Shown piece by piece: positions 26,510 through 35,827 of a DNA stretch of 53,718 nt. A program made the translations under genes and the position numbers. The DNA is from Pseudomonadota bacterium (lineage in GTDB: Bacteria > Pseudomonadota > Gammaproteobacteria > UBA1113): NCBI GenBank assembly GCA_021778015.1, contig JAJYCX010000014.1, forward strand, positions 1-53,718. The letters are read 5' to 3'. The notes beneath the pieces were generated by a model, which worked only from the letters and a program-made list of their open reading frames with translations, was not told the DNA's origin and searched no databases. The first letter of the stretch is position 1. Each line of letters opens with the position of its first letter.

Positions 26510-27457
26510 ATGATGAAAGCTATTACCAATTTAGTCTCTAAGCTCCCACTTAAGGGACTTCTTAGAAATATGGGCGTTGTATTGCTTGTGATCCTATCGC
26601 TGGCTTTAAGCGGTTGTGTCTCAGAGGGTATATTAGCGCCTAAAGGACAAGTAGCGATTGCTGAGCATAGGCTGATTTTCTTTGCCGTTGGGCTCATGTT
26701 GATCGTCGTTATCCCTACTATCTTTATGGCTCTATTTTTTGGTTGGCGGTATAGAGAAAAGACGCAAAATAATGCCAAATATGAGCCAGAGTGGAGACAC
26801 AATACCCTTTTAGAAGTGGTTTGGTGGACTATACCCTGTATTATCATTCTTATTTTAGGCACAGTCACTTGGAAAACTACCCATAGCTTAGATCCTTTCA
26901 AACCGCTGGACTCACAAGAAGCACCCGTGACGATAGAAGTTATTTCGTTGGATTGGAAATGGTTGTTTATCTATCCTGATTACAAAATAGCCACTATCAA
27001 TTATCTGTGCATACCTACGGGTAGGCCTATCAATTTTAAAATAACGGCAGCAGCCCCCATGAATTCTTTTATTATTCCGCAGCTGGGCGGGCAGATTTAT
27101 GCCATGACCGGAATGACCACGCAATTGCACTTGTACACGGATACACCAGGATCTTATAGGGGTTTTGGCGCTAATTATACTGGTATCGGCTTTGCGGGAA
27201 TGCAATTTGTTACTGAGGCTACATCACCAGATAAATTTAACAGTTGCGTTAAGAAAATCCAAGAGACACCGGATACATTAACTTCAGATGTGTTTTGGAA
27301 ACAATTGGTACCCCAGTCTACTGATGACCCCGTTCGCTATTTCGGAAGTGTAGAATCAGGGTTGTTTGACAAGATTGTTATGAGCTACATGATGCCAGGT
27401 ATGGGTGATAATGCAGTACCGGATGAACACGCTATTATGAACCAAAGTAACCATTAA
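26510..27457 (+). CDS. cyoA: Cytochrome bo3 ubiquinol oxidase subunit II
   Basis: The 315-aa protein has a lipoprotein signal ending in the lipobox ALSGC, two membrane segments (one near VGLMLIVVIPTIFMALFFGW, one near VVWWTIPCIIILILGTVTW) and a periplasmic cupredoxin domain. Features include WKWLFIYPDYKIATINYLCIP, NSFIIPQLGGQIYAMTGM and NYTGIGFAGMQF. The CuA ligand cysteines of cytochrome c oxidases are absent, as expected for a quinol oxidase. It is the first gene of cyoABCDE; cyoB follows after 14 bp. Confidence 0.96.
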   Translation: MMKAITNLVSKLPLKGLLRNMGVVLLVILSLALSGCVSEGILAPKGQVAIAEHRLIFFAVGLMLIVVIPTIFMALFFGWRYREKTQNNAKYEPEWRHNTLLEVVWWTIPCIIILILGTVTWKTTHSLDPFKPLDSQEAPVTIEVISLDWKWLFIYPDYKIATINYLCIPTGRPINFKITAAAPMNSFIIPQLGGQIYAMTGMTTQLHLYTDTPGSYRGFGANYTGIGFAGMQFVTEATSPDKFNSCVKKIQETPDTLTSDVFWKQLVPQSTDDPVRYFGSVESGLFDKIVMSYMMPGMGDNAVPDEHAIMNQSNH

Positions 27458-27471
27458 ATTAGGAAAACACT

Positions 27472-29511
27472 ATGTTAGAAACATTCATAGGAAAACTCAG
27501 TAATCCACACGAGGTGTTTCCTTATCTTTATGAGCCAGTCAGCCAGCAACTGATTATTTTGTCGATGTTTATCTTCATCATCATAGGTGGTGTTGCTTTA
27601 GTAGGTGGGCTTACCTATTTCAAAAAGTGGGGTTACCTCTGGCGTGAGTGGATCATTACCGTCGATCACAAACGCATTGCAGTCATGTATTTCGTTGTTG
27701 CTTTTATCATGCTATTCAGGGGATTTGTAGATGCAGCAATGATGAGAACCCAGCAAGCACTGGCGTCAGGTGACTCTACTGGCTACTTGATCCCACAACA
27801 TTTCGATCAAATATTCACGGCCCATGGCGTCATCATGATTTTCTTTGTGGCTATGCCGCTGATGTTTGCTTTGTTTAACATTGCGGTGCCGTTGCAAATA
27901 GGCGCTCGCGATGTGGCTTTCCCCTTTCTGAACTCACTCAGCTTTTGGCTGTTTGTCGTTGGTGTTGTACTCGCTAATATGTCCTTATTAATTGGCGATT
28001 TTGCGCATGCAGGTTGGTTAGCTTATCCCCCCTTCTCGGAGCTTGCCTATAGCCCCTCGGTGGGAACAGATTATTATATTTGGGCGGTGCAAATTTCGGG
28101 ACTAGGTTCCTTATTGTCCGGTATCAACTTTTTTGTGACCATCGTGAAAATGCGTTGTCCTGGCATGACGTTGATGAAAATGCCTATTTTTACCTGGACT
28201 GTATTCTTTTCTTGTATTTTAATCATGGCGTCTTTCCCCGTGTTAACGGTCGATTTAGCTTTGCTCGCTTTAGATCGCTATATGGACATGCATTTCTTTA
28301 CCACTAGCTATGGCGGCGATCAAATGATGTACGTCAATTTGATCTGGATGTGGGGACACCCAGAGGTATACATATTGGTGTTACCTGCTTTTGGTATTTA
28401 CTCCGAGATAGTGGCCACTTTTTCTAAGAAACCCTTATTTGGCTATACGACGATGGTATGGGCTTCTGGGGTCATTACCATTTTGTCCTTCTTGGTATGG
28501 TTGCATCACTTCTTTACTATGGGGTCGGGAGCTGATGTGAATGCTTTCTTTGGCATCATGACGATGATCATATCCATCCCTACGGGCGTGAAATTATTTA
28601 ATTGGATTTTCACCATGTACAGGGGGCGCATTACTTTTACCTCACCTATGTATTGGATGATGGGTTTCTTCGCTACCTTTACTATAGGGGGCATGACGGG
28701 CGTAATGTTGTCTGTGCCCGGAATTGATTTTCAGGCCCACAATAGTACCTTCTTGGTGGCGCATTTCCATAACGTCATTATTGGCGGGGTAGTATTCGGC
28801 TATTTTGCAGGCTTTACCTACTGGTTCCCCAAGATGTTCGGATTTAGATTAAATGAACGTCTAGGCAAATGTGCTTTTTGGTGTTGGATTATAGGTTTCT
28901 TTGTTGCCTTTATGCCGCTCTATATCTTGGGTGGTATGGGTATGACTCGTAGATTATATCATTATGATGCCGCTACGGGCTTCCAACCTTTCTTAATTGT
29001 GGCTGCTATAGGCGCGGCTATTATTGCTGTGGGTGTGGTTTTCCAGGTATTGCAACTCATCGTTAGTATTAAGAATAGGCATAAAGAAGGGTATCGCGAT
29101 GTTACAGGTGATCCTTGGAATGGCCGTACCTTAGAATGGGCTACGTCATCTCCGCCTGCGTTTTACAATTTTGCGCACGACCCAGAGGTCAATTGTATAG
29201 ATGCATTTTGGTATGACAAGCAAAAAGGTTTGGATGTAGACAACAAACCTAAAATACGTACAGAGCCTTATCATGATATACACATGCCTAAAGATACGGC
29301 TATGGGTTTTATCATAAGTGTGTTTGTACTCATACTCGGTTTTGCGATGGTGTGGCATATTTGGTGGTTGGCTATAGTCGGAGTAATCTGTACCATAGGT
29401 TCGGTTATCGCCCGTGCTTGCAACTACGATATTGATTATTACGTCAAGGCGAGCACCGTTGAAGCGATAGAAACTAAACATCAACAGGAAATAGCAGGAG
29501 CAAAACTATGA
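27472..29511 (+). CDS. cyoB: Cytochrome bo3 ubiquinol oxidase subunit I
   Basis: CyoB is the heme-copper catalytic core that reduces oxygen and pumps protons. The 679-aa length is typical. Motifs include [15 protein letters not shown], the CuB/Tyr-His crosslink region [19 protein letters not shown], the histidine pair LHHFFTMG, and [11 protein letters not shown] with heme ligands. Its stop codon overlaps the cyoC start (ATGA, 29508-29511). Confidence 0.98.
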   Translation: MLETFIGKLSNPHEVFPYLYEPVSQQLIILSMFIFIIIGGVALVGGLTYFKKWGYLWREWIITVDHKRIAVMYFVVAFIMLFRGFVDAAMMRTQQALASGDSTGYLIPQHFDQIFTAHGVIMIFFVAMPLMFALFNIAVPLQIGARDVAFPFLNSLSFWLFVVGVVLANMSLLIGDFAHAGWLAYPPFSELAYSPSVGTDYYIWAVQISGLGSLLSGINFFVTIVKMRCPGMTLMKMPIFTWTVFFSCILIMASFPVLTVDLALLALDRYMDMHFFTTSYGGDQMMYVNLIWMWGHPEVYILVLPAFGIYSEIVATFSKKPLFGYTTMVWASGVITILSFLVWLHHFFTMGSGADVNAFFGIMTMIISIPTGVKLFNWIFTMYRGRITFTSPMYWMMGFFATFTIGGMTGVMLSVPGIDFQAHNSTFLVAHFHNVIIGGVVFGYFAGFTYWFPKMFGFRLNERLGKCAFWCWIIGFFVAFMPLYILGGMGMTRRLYHYDAATGFQPFLIVAAIGAAIIAVGVVFQVLQLIVSIKNRHKEGYRDVTGDPWNGRTLEWATSSPPAFYNFAHDPEVNCIDAFWYDKQKGLDVDNKPKIRTEPYHDIHMPKDTAMGFIISVFVLILGFAMVWHIWWLAIVGVICTIGSVIARACNYDIDYYVKASTVEAIETKHQQEIAGAKL

Positions 29512-30107
29512 GTGCTACACCGATGGTGAACGATCACCATACGCATCATTTTGATGGTTCGAAAAATGTATTCGGTTTTTGGATATACATTATGACGGAC
29601 TGTATTTTGTTTGCGACGCTATTTGCTGTGTACGCGGTATTGCACAGCCATACTTATGGTGGTCCGCATGGTAAAGAGCTGTTTAGTTTGCCTTTTGTGC
29701 TGACTGAAACCATGATCCTCTTGACCAGTAGTTTTAGCTATGGTTTGGCCATGTTAGCGCGTAATACAGGCAATAAGAATATAGTCATTGGTTGGTTATG
29801 GTTGACGTTTTTTCTGGGTTTATCTTTCATCAGCATGGAAATCTATGAATTTCACGCTATGTATGTGGAAGGGAATACTTGGGCTACCAGTGCTTTCTTG
29901 TCTTCATTCTTCACCTTGGTGAGTACCCACGGCTTGCATGTTAGCATGGGGCTAATCTGGATGTTAACGCTGATATACCAAATTAATAAGCACGGCATCA
30001 CAGCCGTTACTAAAACCAAATTAACGTGTTTGGGCTTATTCTGGCATTTTTTGGATATCGTATGGATTTTTGTATTCTCAGTCGTTTACTTGATGGGAGC
30101 AATTTAA
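29508..30107 (+). CDS. cyoC: Cytochrome bo3 ubiquinol oxidase subunit III
   Basis: This is a 199-aa membrane protein with five helices: [54 protein letters not shown] and [18 protein letters not shown] are characteristic of CyoC. It stabilises the core subunit. It overlaps cyoB by 4 nt and is separated from cyoD by 1 nt. Confidence 0.97.
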   Translation: MSATPMVNDHHTHHFDGSKNVFGFWIYIMTDCILFATLFAVYAVLHSHTYGGPHGKELFSLPFVLTETMILLTSSFSYGLAMLARNTGNKNIVIGWLWLTFFLGLSFISMEIYEFHAMYVEGNTWATSAFLSSFFTLVSTHGLHVSMGLIWMLTLIYQINKHGITAVTKTKLTCLGLFWHFLDIVWIFVFSVVYLMGAI

Positions 30108-30108
30108 A

Positions 30109-30462
30109 ATGGCAAAACATGAACCTGAGTTCGATGTAGATACAGGTGCGACTTACGGTACGCATAAATCCTATGCTATTGGCTTTATATTATCGGTAGT
30201 TTTGACTCTGATTTCTTTTTATTTAGTGGGCTCCGGCGCCTTTTCTAAACTCCACTTGTATATAGCGGTAGGAGTATTGGCACTGGCTCAACTGTTTGTG
30301 CAGTTGGTATTCTTTTTACACTTAAGTACGCACTCTAAGGCGACTTGGAACTTGTTAAGTTTTCTCTTTGCCTTAATAATGGTGTTAATTTTCGTTCTGG
30401 GCACTCTATGGATCATGTACCATTTATACGAGAACATGGGCATGAATGCCATGTCTATGTAG
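30109..30462 (+). CDS. cyoD: Cytochrome bo3 ubiquinol oxidase subunit IV
   Basis: This is a 117-aa protein with three membrane helices. The pattern SYAIGFILSVVLTLISFYLV, LAQLFVQLVFFLHLST and a C-terminal LWIMYHLYENM identifies CyoD, which assists CuB binding and assembly. Confidence 0.96.
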   Translation: MAKHEPEFDVDTGATYGTHKSYAIGFILSVVLTLISFYLVGSGAFSKLHLYIAVGVLALAQLFVQLVFFLHLSTHSKATWNLLSFLFALIMVLIFVLGTLWIMYHLYENMGMNAMSM

Positions 30463-30465
30463 GAA

Positions 30466-31353
30466 ATGATAACTAAACGGCGTAATTACTCTAAAAAAGT
30501 GCGAGTAATCACCATGAAACATCTTTCCATTATTAAGCCAGGAATCATCTTTGGTAATGTAGTCACCCTTTGCGGTGGCTACTTTCTGGCGGTACACAGT
30601 AACGGCTTCCATTTTTTCAATTTTTTTGCCAGTCTTCTAGGAATGATAGGAGTCATCGCCTGTGGCTGTATTTTAAATAATTGTATCGATCGTGATATAG
30701 ATAAATTGATGGAGCGTACTAAAAAACGTCTAATAGCTACCGATAATTTATCAATCGAAATAGCGCTGTTGTATGCGCTGGCTTTTGGTGTAATCGGTTT
30801 CTTCTTGCTCTATTTAGGCACTAACAGTTTAACGTTGTTCATTGCGATCATTGGTCTATTGGCCTATGTGGTTACCTATACTTTGTGGTTAAAACGCAGC
30901 AGCGTGTTTGGTACCGTGATCGGCGCCGTGTCTGGGGCCGTGCCGCCGGTAGTAGGCTATACCTCGGTAACGGGTCAATTTGATCTAGTAGCCTTTGTTT
31001 TGTTTTTAATTTTATTCTGCTGGCAAATGCCGCATTTTTTTGCCATAGCCATTTGCTATCGTGATGATTATGCCAGTGCAGGCATTCCTGTTTTGCCTTT
31101 AAAAAGAAGCATGGCTTATACTAAATTTAATATTCTAATCTTCGTCATTTTATTTTTCTTAGTTACTATGCTATTGCCTATTTTAGGCGTTACACATGTA
31201 CTGTATTTAATTACAGCTGCTCTTGTGGGGATCATCTGGATAGGCATGAGCCTATGGGGCTTTTTTGTTGAAGATGATAAGATGTGGGCACGCAAATTGT
31301 TTCTTTTTTCTATCATCAATATTACGGCGCTATCTATAGCGATGGCGGTTTAA
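30466..31353 (+). CDS. cyoE: Protoheme IX farnesyltransferase (heme O synthase)
   Basis: CyoE farnesylates heme B to heme O, the cofactor of the bo3 oxidase encoded just upstream. The protein (295 aa from 30466) has the UbiA prenyltransferase motifs NNCIDRDIDKLMERTKKR and, in the second half, YRDDYASAGIPVLPL, with seven or more membrane segments. The likely alternative start at 30514 (MKHLSIIKPG) better matches the usual distance to the KPG motif. The ATG at 30466 has its AGGA too close. The 3' end is certain. Confidence 0.95.
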   Translation: MITKRRNYSKKVRVITMKHLSIIKPGIIFGNVVTLCGGYFLAVHSNGFHFFNFFASLLGMIGVIACGCILNNCIDRDIDKLMERTKKRLIATDNLSIEIALLYALAFGVIGFFLLYLGTNSLTLFIAIIGLLAYVVTYTLWLKRSSVFGTVIGAVSGAVPPVVGYTSVTGQFDLVAFVLFLILFCWQMPHFFAIAICYRDDYASAGIPVLPLKRSMAYTKFNILIFVILFFLVTMLLPILGVTHVLYLITAALVGIIWIGMSLWGFFVEDDKMWARKLFLFSIINITALSIAMAV

Positions 31354-31360
31354 CGCTATC

Positions 31361-31894
31361 ATGATAGCCGCTACGGTATGGGCTTTACTAACCTTAATCT
31401 GTAAATGGCTACCACACACCGCGGATTACTCTCCTGAAATTGCCATGACAGTTTATCTAGCCAGCCGTTATTCATTTTTAAAAGCAGGCATACTGACTTT
31501 AGTGGTTGTGGAAATAGCTGATAGTGGCTTATCTGTGTTGCATGGTTATCCTGCTTTTGGTTTGTGGTCTATCGTTAATGCCATCACATTATTGTTGATT
31601 ATTGCCATATTCGCCCATCCGTGGTCGAAGATGCACTGGTTCAATTGTATTGCCAAAGTCTTTTGCGCCAGTCTTTTCTTCTGGCTATTAACGAATTTAG
31701 GCGTATGGCTGAGTGCAGGGCATTATCCTATGAATGTTCAAGGTTTAATATTGTGTTATCACATGGCATGGCCGTTTTTACCAGCACAATTGTTATCGGG
31801 TATAGTGTTTGGCGCATTGTGGGCGATCTCCAACGCAGTCATTGCGAGGAGACCGCTTCACGATTTTTGCGCGAAGAAGCAAGGTTTGTACTGA
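31361..31894 (+). CDS. DUF6580-like membrane protein with repeat-derived C-terminus
   Basis: This 177-aa integral membrane protein has about five segments and resembles DUF6580/ECF-substrate-component-type proteins (HGYPAFGLWSIVNAITLL, FFWLLTNLGVWLSAGHYP, GLILCYHMAWPFLPAQLLSGIVFGALW). It starts 8 bp after cyoE and is probably co-transcribed with it. The last ~18 residues (VIARRPLHDFCAKKQGLY) are encoded by CAGTCATTGCGAGGAGACCG and following bases, a palindrome-family repeat sequence. The native C-terminus therefore seems to have been replaced or extended by a repeat. Transported substrate unknown. Confidence 0.7.
   Translation: MIAATVWALLTLICKWLPHTADYSPEIAMTVYLASRYSFLKAGILTLVVVEIADSGLSVLHGYPAFGLWSIVNAITLLLIIAIFAHPWSKMHWFNCIAKVFCASLFFWLLTNLGVWLSAGHYPMNVQGLILCYHMAWPFLPAQLLSGIVFGALWAISNAVIARRPLHDFCAKKQGLY
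31840..31890 (+). repeat. Repeat fragment overlapping the gene end
   Basis: GTCATTGCGAGGAGACCGC ... GCGCGAAGAAGCAAGG resembles the CATTGCGAG-type palindromes frequent in this window and lies in frame within the last codons of the DUF6580-like gene. Confidence 0.5.
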
Positions 31895-31939
31895 ATTTGT
31901 CATATCCATCTATATTTTCTGATCGCCGCTCGAGCTCCT

Positions 31940-31960
31940 TATGCAATAGAATGGTTATTG
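31940..31960. terminator. Hairpin between convergent genes
   Basis: TGCAATA ... TATTGCA, a 7-bp stem with a short loop, lies between genes ending at 31894 (+) and 32037 (-). There is no clear T run, so a terminator role is tentative. Confidence 0.35.
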
Positions 31961-32036
31961 CATTTGTATCCCGCTTTTTCAATTGTCAACAGCGCCTAAT
32001 TATTGCAAAATCAGCGTTTTAGCCTTGCTCCTTTTA

Positions 32037-33002
32037 TTATGGGCTAAAGGTAAAGGATGGAACACTGCCAAATGTGTTCGCATCGTTTTGAATATCGTGC
32101 GCTTCTCTGTAATCCAAGACACTAACAATTCTTTGCACATTCTTTCTCACGGTTCGCATCTCAGAATCGCTATAGTCAAAAAGTGCTTTTGCCTCTTTTT
32201 CTCGGTTAGGCTTGGGGAAAAAGCCTAAAATTTCTGAAATACAGGAAGCACCCATATTTTTTGAAATATGGGAAGCATCTATATTTTTTGAAATATGGGA
32301 AGCAGCTATATTTTTTGAAGACTTGGAGGCATCCCTCATAACACTTCCCATCATCATAAATGGAGCAAGCCCTATAGCCATCGTCAAATAATTAAAGCTC
32401 ATATCTATGTACGATATCGGTGCAGAGTTTGACAAGGAGTCCATGCGATTTAAACTTGCACACACAAACGCTACAAAAACGAGATAAAGAATTATCGACA
32501 ATTGATCTTTTTGAATTAAAGCAGGTTTTGACGTGAAAATAGCTTTGCCTTTGCCTGCAACGTCTCCTCCAATACTATCCCAAACTTCTCTTTTAATACT
32601 ATTCCAAAGAGCATTCGCCGGTACTATATACGCGTTTATTTTATCAACTATTTCACGTGCTTCACTTACTGATATCTCATGCGCATTTACAGTTTTGGTC
32701 AAAAGTACAGCGACATGTGCTAATAGCATAACGGCACTCAAATACCGTATCATTTTTCTCTCGATCTCGGGCTTCTGTAATGAACTAGAAAATAAGCACA
32801 ACTCATTGTCGTTGTCGTTGAGCCAAGCTCTTAAAAAGCCTAATCCGCAGCGTTTTTCTTCTGTTTCATTTTCAACGAACAACATACCAACCGCCCGGTT
32901 TAAAACCGCAGCTTTATTGACTCCCTCTCTCCGATTTTCTAAAGCCGATTTAAACTCTTTCTTTAGATTATTAAAAGCCATCAAAAGACTCAAGTTTATC
33001 AT
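32037..33002 (-). CDS. Membrane protein of unknown function with nonapeptide repeats
   Basis: The 321-aa protein has three hydrophobic segments (about 86-102, 168-184 and 204-222), which suggests an inner-membrane or host-membrane-targeted protein. Residues 229-256 are three copies of a nine-residue repeat (SKNIAASHI type) encoded by 27-bp DNA repeats. The N-terminal third (KKEFKSALENRREGVNKAAVLNRAVG) is helical and charged. I recognise no family. The gene is AT-rich and flanked by non-conserved DNA, as effector-like genes often are. A ribosome binding site is not obvious. Confidence 0.55.
   Translation of the reverse strand: MINLSLLMAFNNLKKEFKSALENRREGVNKAAVLNRAVGMLFVENETEEKRCGLGFLRAWLNDNDNELCLFSSSLQKPEIERKMIRYLSAVMLLAHVAVLLTKTVNAHEISVSEAREIVDKINAYIVPANALWNSIKREVWDSIGGDVAGKGKAIFTSKPALIQKDQLSIILYLVFVAFVCASLNRMDSLSNSAPISYIDMSFNYLTMAIGLAPFMMMGSVMRDASKSSKNIAASHISKNIDASHISKNMGASCISEILGFFPKPNREKEAKALFDYSDSEMRTVRKNVQRIVSVLDYREAHDIQNDANTFGSVPSFTFSP
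32245..32325 (-). repeat. 27-bp in-frame tandem repeat
   Basis: About three units based on GGGAAGCATCTATATTTTTT and GAAATAT, encoding the SKNIDASHI nonapeptides of the overlapping gene. Copy number may vary. Confidence 0.8.
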
Positions 33003-33146
33003 AAATATCCCCTTTTTTAATTTTAAACTACAATAACGCTGTATATCACAATTTTATTTTAAAATCAATTCACCCCAAGCTCACCAGCTAACAACGATAG
33101 TAATTTAATTGTAATTGCTTAGCAGAGTCATCAGGGATTCAGCAAA

Positions 33147-34169
33147 TTACAAAAATGCGACTATTGCTTTTGCCAGTTCATTAAACTGTGGGTTATACAA
33201 TAATTCATTTTTTTTAGGGTCGCGATAACTGCCATTTACGCCATAGTATCCATTTTCAGATGAAATGGGTAAGCCATTGTGTCTTAGTACATAAGGTTGG
33301 GTTTCAGGAAATATATCATTCAAATAATGAATTTGGGGATCGGTATTGGTGTTTAAGCCACTGTGATGTATAACACAACGGCTATCCGCGGAAGCATAAT
33401 GCCTAAAAAATTGTTCGCAGGCTTTAGCCGAGATGACTTGATCGCTATTCGAGAATGCCATAAAAAGCTTGATGTCCAGACATTTTTTTTGCTGCATTTT
33501 TTTTAAAACAGTTCTACCCAAATGATAAACTTCGGGCACAGGTCGCATTGCAAATGAGCGATATTTACTGTAATTGTCTTGATTGTTTTTTTCTAGCCAA
33601 GGCAAAATTTTAGCAATCAGTGGAGATAAGGGTGCAATGGAATTCTTAATTTTCAGTGCTGGCGCCAGTGTAATGATGCTCTTAATCTTTATATGCGGAT
33701 TTCTTAGATGATAATCTAAACACAATAAACCGCCGGCAGACATACCGCATAAATATAATTCATCAATGCTGTCTTTTAAAGCATTCACAGCAAAATCTAT
33801 GGCTTTTTGCCAAGATTGACGATGAATATGGAGTAAATCTCCAGGTACTGTGCCATGTCCGGGCAATAATATGCTGTAGACTAAAAAGCCTTGTTGATAA
33901 AAAACATGTCCTAAATCTCTTAAGCTAAAGGGCGAATTATATAAACCATGGACCAACAATACGGCGCGTTTTTTGTAGTCACTATTTTCTTTAGGCAACC
34001 ACATGAAAGGCGCATTGGCATCTATGATTTCTTCGCAATAATCGCTGTGTAAATCTAGACGCGCTAAACGAATTTTTTTACGAGTGTGATCGATATAGTC
34101 GGCAAAATCGTTGCCTTTAAAGTCGAAGTCTGAATTGTATCCCGAAGGTTGATAATATTTTCCGTTCAT
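33147..34169 (-). CDS. Alpha/beta hydrolase, S33/lipase-like
   Basis: The 340-aa protein has an alpha/beta hydrolase fold. It shows the oxyanion region VLLVHGLYNSPFSLRDLG (about 70-87), LLPGHGTVPGDL, and the nucleophile elbow GMSAGG with Ser144. A probable acid Asp lies in FSNSDQVIS, and a His is near the C-terminal third (NTNTDPQIHYLND). This resembles carboxylesterases and serine aminopeptidase-type hydrolases. There is no signal peptide. The substrate is unknown. Confidence 0.82.
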   Translation of the reverse strand: MNGKYYQPSGYNSDFDFKGNDFADYIDHTRKKIRLARLDLHSDYCEEIIDANAPFMWLPKENSDYKKRAVLLVHGLYNSPFSLRDLGHVFYQQGFLVYSILLPGHGTVPGDLLHIHRQSWQKAIDFAVNALKDSIDELYLCGMSAGGLLCLDYHLRNPHIKIKSIITLAPALKIKNSIAPLSPLIAKILPWLEKNNQDNYSKYRSFAMRPVPEVYHLGRTVLKKMQQKKCLDIKLFMAFSNSDQVISAKACEQFFRHYASADSRCVIHHSGLNTNTDPQIHYLNDIFPETQPYVLRHNGLPISSENGYYGVNGSYRDPKKNELLYNPQFNELAKAIVAFL

Positions 34170-34232
34170 TTTTTTGTATCCATTAAAATATGTCTGTCAT
34201 TTAATCTTGAGAACAGCTCGGGATTGTAACGT

Positions 34233-34309
34233 CCGTCATTGCTTCGAATACCGTTACTTATTCCGTGTTTTCGCATAAGCTCAGTGAAACGGTATTCTCG
34301 CAATGACGA
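34233..34309. repeat. Short CCGTCATTGC hairpin repeat
   Basis: CCGTCATTGC, AATACCGTT and TTCGCA on the left mirror TGAAACGGTATT and GCAATGACG on the right. This gives a ~77-bp hairpin of the same end type as the larger palindromic elements. It lies between the hydrolase gene and coaE. Confidence 0.65.
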
Positions 34310-34358
34310 GCTCGCGGTAAGCGACACTCAGTGCAACTTTATAGTTTACCCAAATTCT

Positions 34359-34955
34359 TCAACCTCTTGCCAACCGCAAATATTTTTCATGCAATTTCTC
34401 CACGGCATCTGCCAATGTCACCAAATCGCCTTCATTCACTATAATATCATCTGCATGGGCTAAGCGTTCCTTGCGACTGATTTGTGCTTGCAACATATTC
34501 TCTATCATATCTTTATCTAAGTTATCGCGTATTTTTAAACGTTTTATTTGCGTTTCTACGCTTACATCCACTACTAAAATCCGGTTGATCTCTGGGTGTG
34601 GCAAGGTTTCAATTAACAAAGGGATCACATGAATACAATAAGGCGAGCTTGCTTTAAGACTACAAGCAATCATTCTATGCCGTATTACAGGGTGCAATAG
34701 CTTTTCTAACCAGATGCGTTTTTCTGGGTTGTTGAAAATGATCTGCCTCAGTTTAGCGCGATCAATAAGTTGATCGTTGCCTACAATATTATTGCCAAAA
34801 TAAGCAACAATGCTGTCATATGCGCTCTCTCCGGGTAATATGACTTCTCTAGCAATGACATCGGCGTCGATGATGGTCACACCCTGTTTTGCAAATAGAT
34901 CCGCCACAGTGGATTTACCACTGGCAATGCCACCAGTTAAGCCTACGCTGTACAT
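34359..34955 (-). CDS. coaE: Dephospho-CoA kinase
   Basis: CoaE phosphorylates dephospho-CoA in the last step of coenzyme A synthesis. The 198-aa protein starts with YSVGLTGGIASGKST (P-loop), then DADVIAREV, HPVIR and PLLIET. The ATG at 34955 shares one base with the pilD stop (TAATG), which fixes the start and indicates translational coupling; a longer in-frame start at 34991 would lie within pilD. Linkage of coaE to pilBCD is widespread in gammaproteobacteria. Confidence 0.96.
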   Translation of the reverse strand: MYSVGLTGGIASGKSTVADLFAKQGVTIIDADVIAREVILPGESAYDSIVAYFGNNIVGNDQLIDRAKLRQIIFNNPEKRIWLEKLLHPVIRHRMIACSLKASSPYCIHVIPLLIETLPHPEINRILVVDVSVETQIKRLKIRDNLDKDMIENMLQAQISRKERLAHADDIIVNEGDLVTLADAVEKLHEKYLRLARG

Positions 34956-35827
34956 TATGGTCCAACCCAATTGTAGAACGATTGTATCCAATGCGGATAA
35001 ATAATGACGCTAAACCCAGCCAAGCATAAGTAAGGGCCGAAGGGTATGGGTTTTTGCATGCTATGGCGACGTAATAGTATAAGAATAATTCCCACTATTG
35101 CGCCTATCACCGACGATAATAATAATATGAAGGGTAGAGCTTGCCAGCCTGTCCATGCCCCCAATAAGGCCAATAATTTATAATCGCCTTGTCCGATACC
35201 TTCGCGCCGGCGCAATAATTTATACGCGCCACCTACTAGCCATAATAATAAATAGCCTGCAGTGGCACCTAAAATAGCATCTTCAGGACTGGCAAAAGAC
35301 ACGCTTAAACTGAACAATAAACCCAGCCACAATAGCGGTAGAGTTATATTATCGGGCAGAATCTGTTCGTCTAAATCGATAAAAGACAAGGCGATTAAGC
35401 CTAAGCTCAATAGGCTAAAGCCTAATGTTGCAAGGGTAAAGCCATGTACTAAAAACACCCACAATAAAATAATGGCCGTTAATGCTTCTACGAGCGGATA
35501 ACGATAGCTGATTTTTACCTTACAACTGCGACAACGACCTTTTTGCAGGATAAAACTCAATACGGGGATATTTTGCCAGGGAGCTATGGGAGTTTTACAC
35601 TGTGGGCAATGGGAGGCGGGCCACCATAGGCTGAGTTTTTCTACCTCACCAACATTTTCGGTTTGGCTCAGGAAGGCTTGGCATTCTTGCTGCCATTGGC
35701 GCATCAGCATTTTCGGCACTCTGTAAATAACGACGTTTAAAAAGCTGCCGAATAACAAGCCTAAAACAAGAATTATCCCAAATTGAAGCTCAAAAGAGCT
35801 GCGTATTAAGTCCCATGTTTCTATCAC
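34955..35827 (-). CDS. pilD: Type IV prepilin peptidase and N-methyltransferase
   Basis: PilD cleaves the leader of type IV prepilins and type II secretion pseudopilins and methylates the new N-terminus. The 290-aa membrane protein has the two zinc-binding CxxC pairs (CPQCKTPIAPW and CRSCKVKISYRYP) and the aspartyl protease motifs FIDLDEQILPD and GQGDYKLLALLGAWTG. It overlaps pilC by 4 nt. It lies in the pilABCD-coaE operon. Confidence 0.97.
   Translation of the reverse strand: MIETWDLIRSSFELQFGIILVLGLLFGSFLNVVIYRVPKMLMRQWQQECQAFLSQTENVGEVEKLSLWWPASHCPQCKTPIAPWQNIPVLSFILQKGRCRSCKVKISYRYPLVEALTAIILLWVFLVHGFTLATLGFSLLSLGLIALSFIDLDEQILPDNITLPLLWLGLLFSLSVSFASPEDAILGATAGYLLLWLVGGAYKLLRRREGIGQGDYKLLALLGAWTGWQALPFILLLSSVIGAIVGIILILLRRHSMQKPIPFGPYLCLAGFSVIIYPHWIQSFYNWVGP

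Noticed and set aside
26449-26901. A 150-codon frame antisense to cyoA
   Set aside because: It is fully covered by cyoA, which has clear family motifs.
31621-32022. A 133-codon frame overlapping the DUF6580-like gene
   Set aside because: It is out of frame with the membrane protein, has no ribosome binding site, and its latter part reads repeat sequence.
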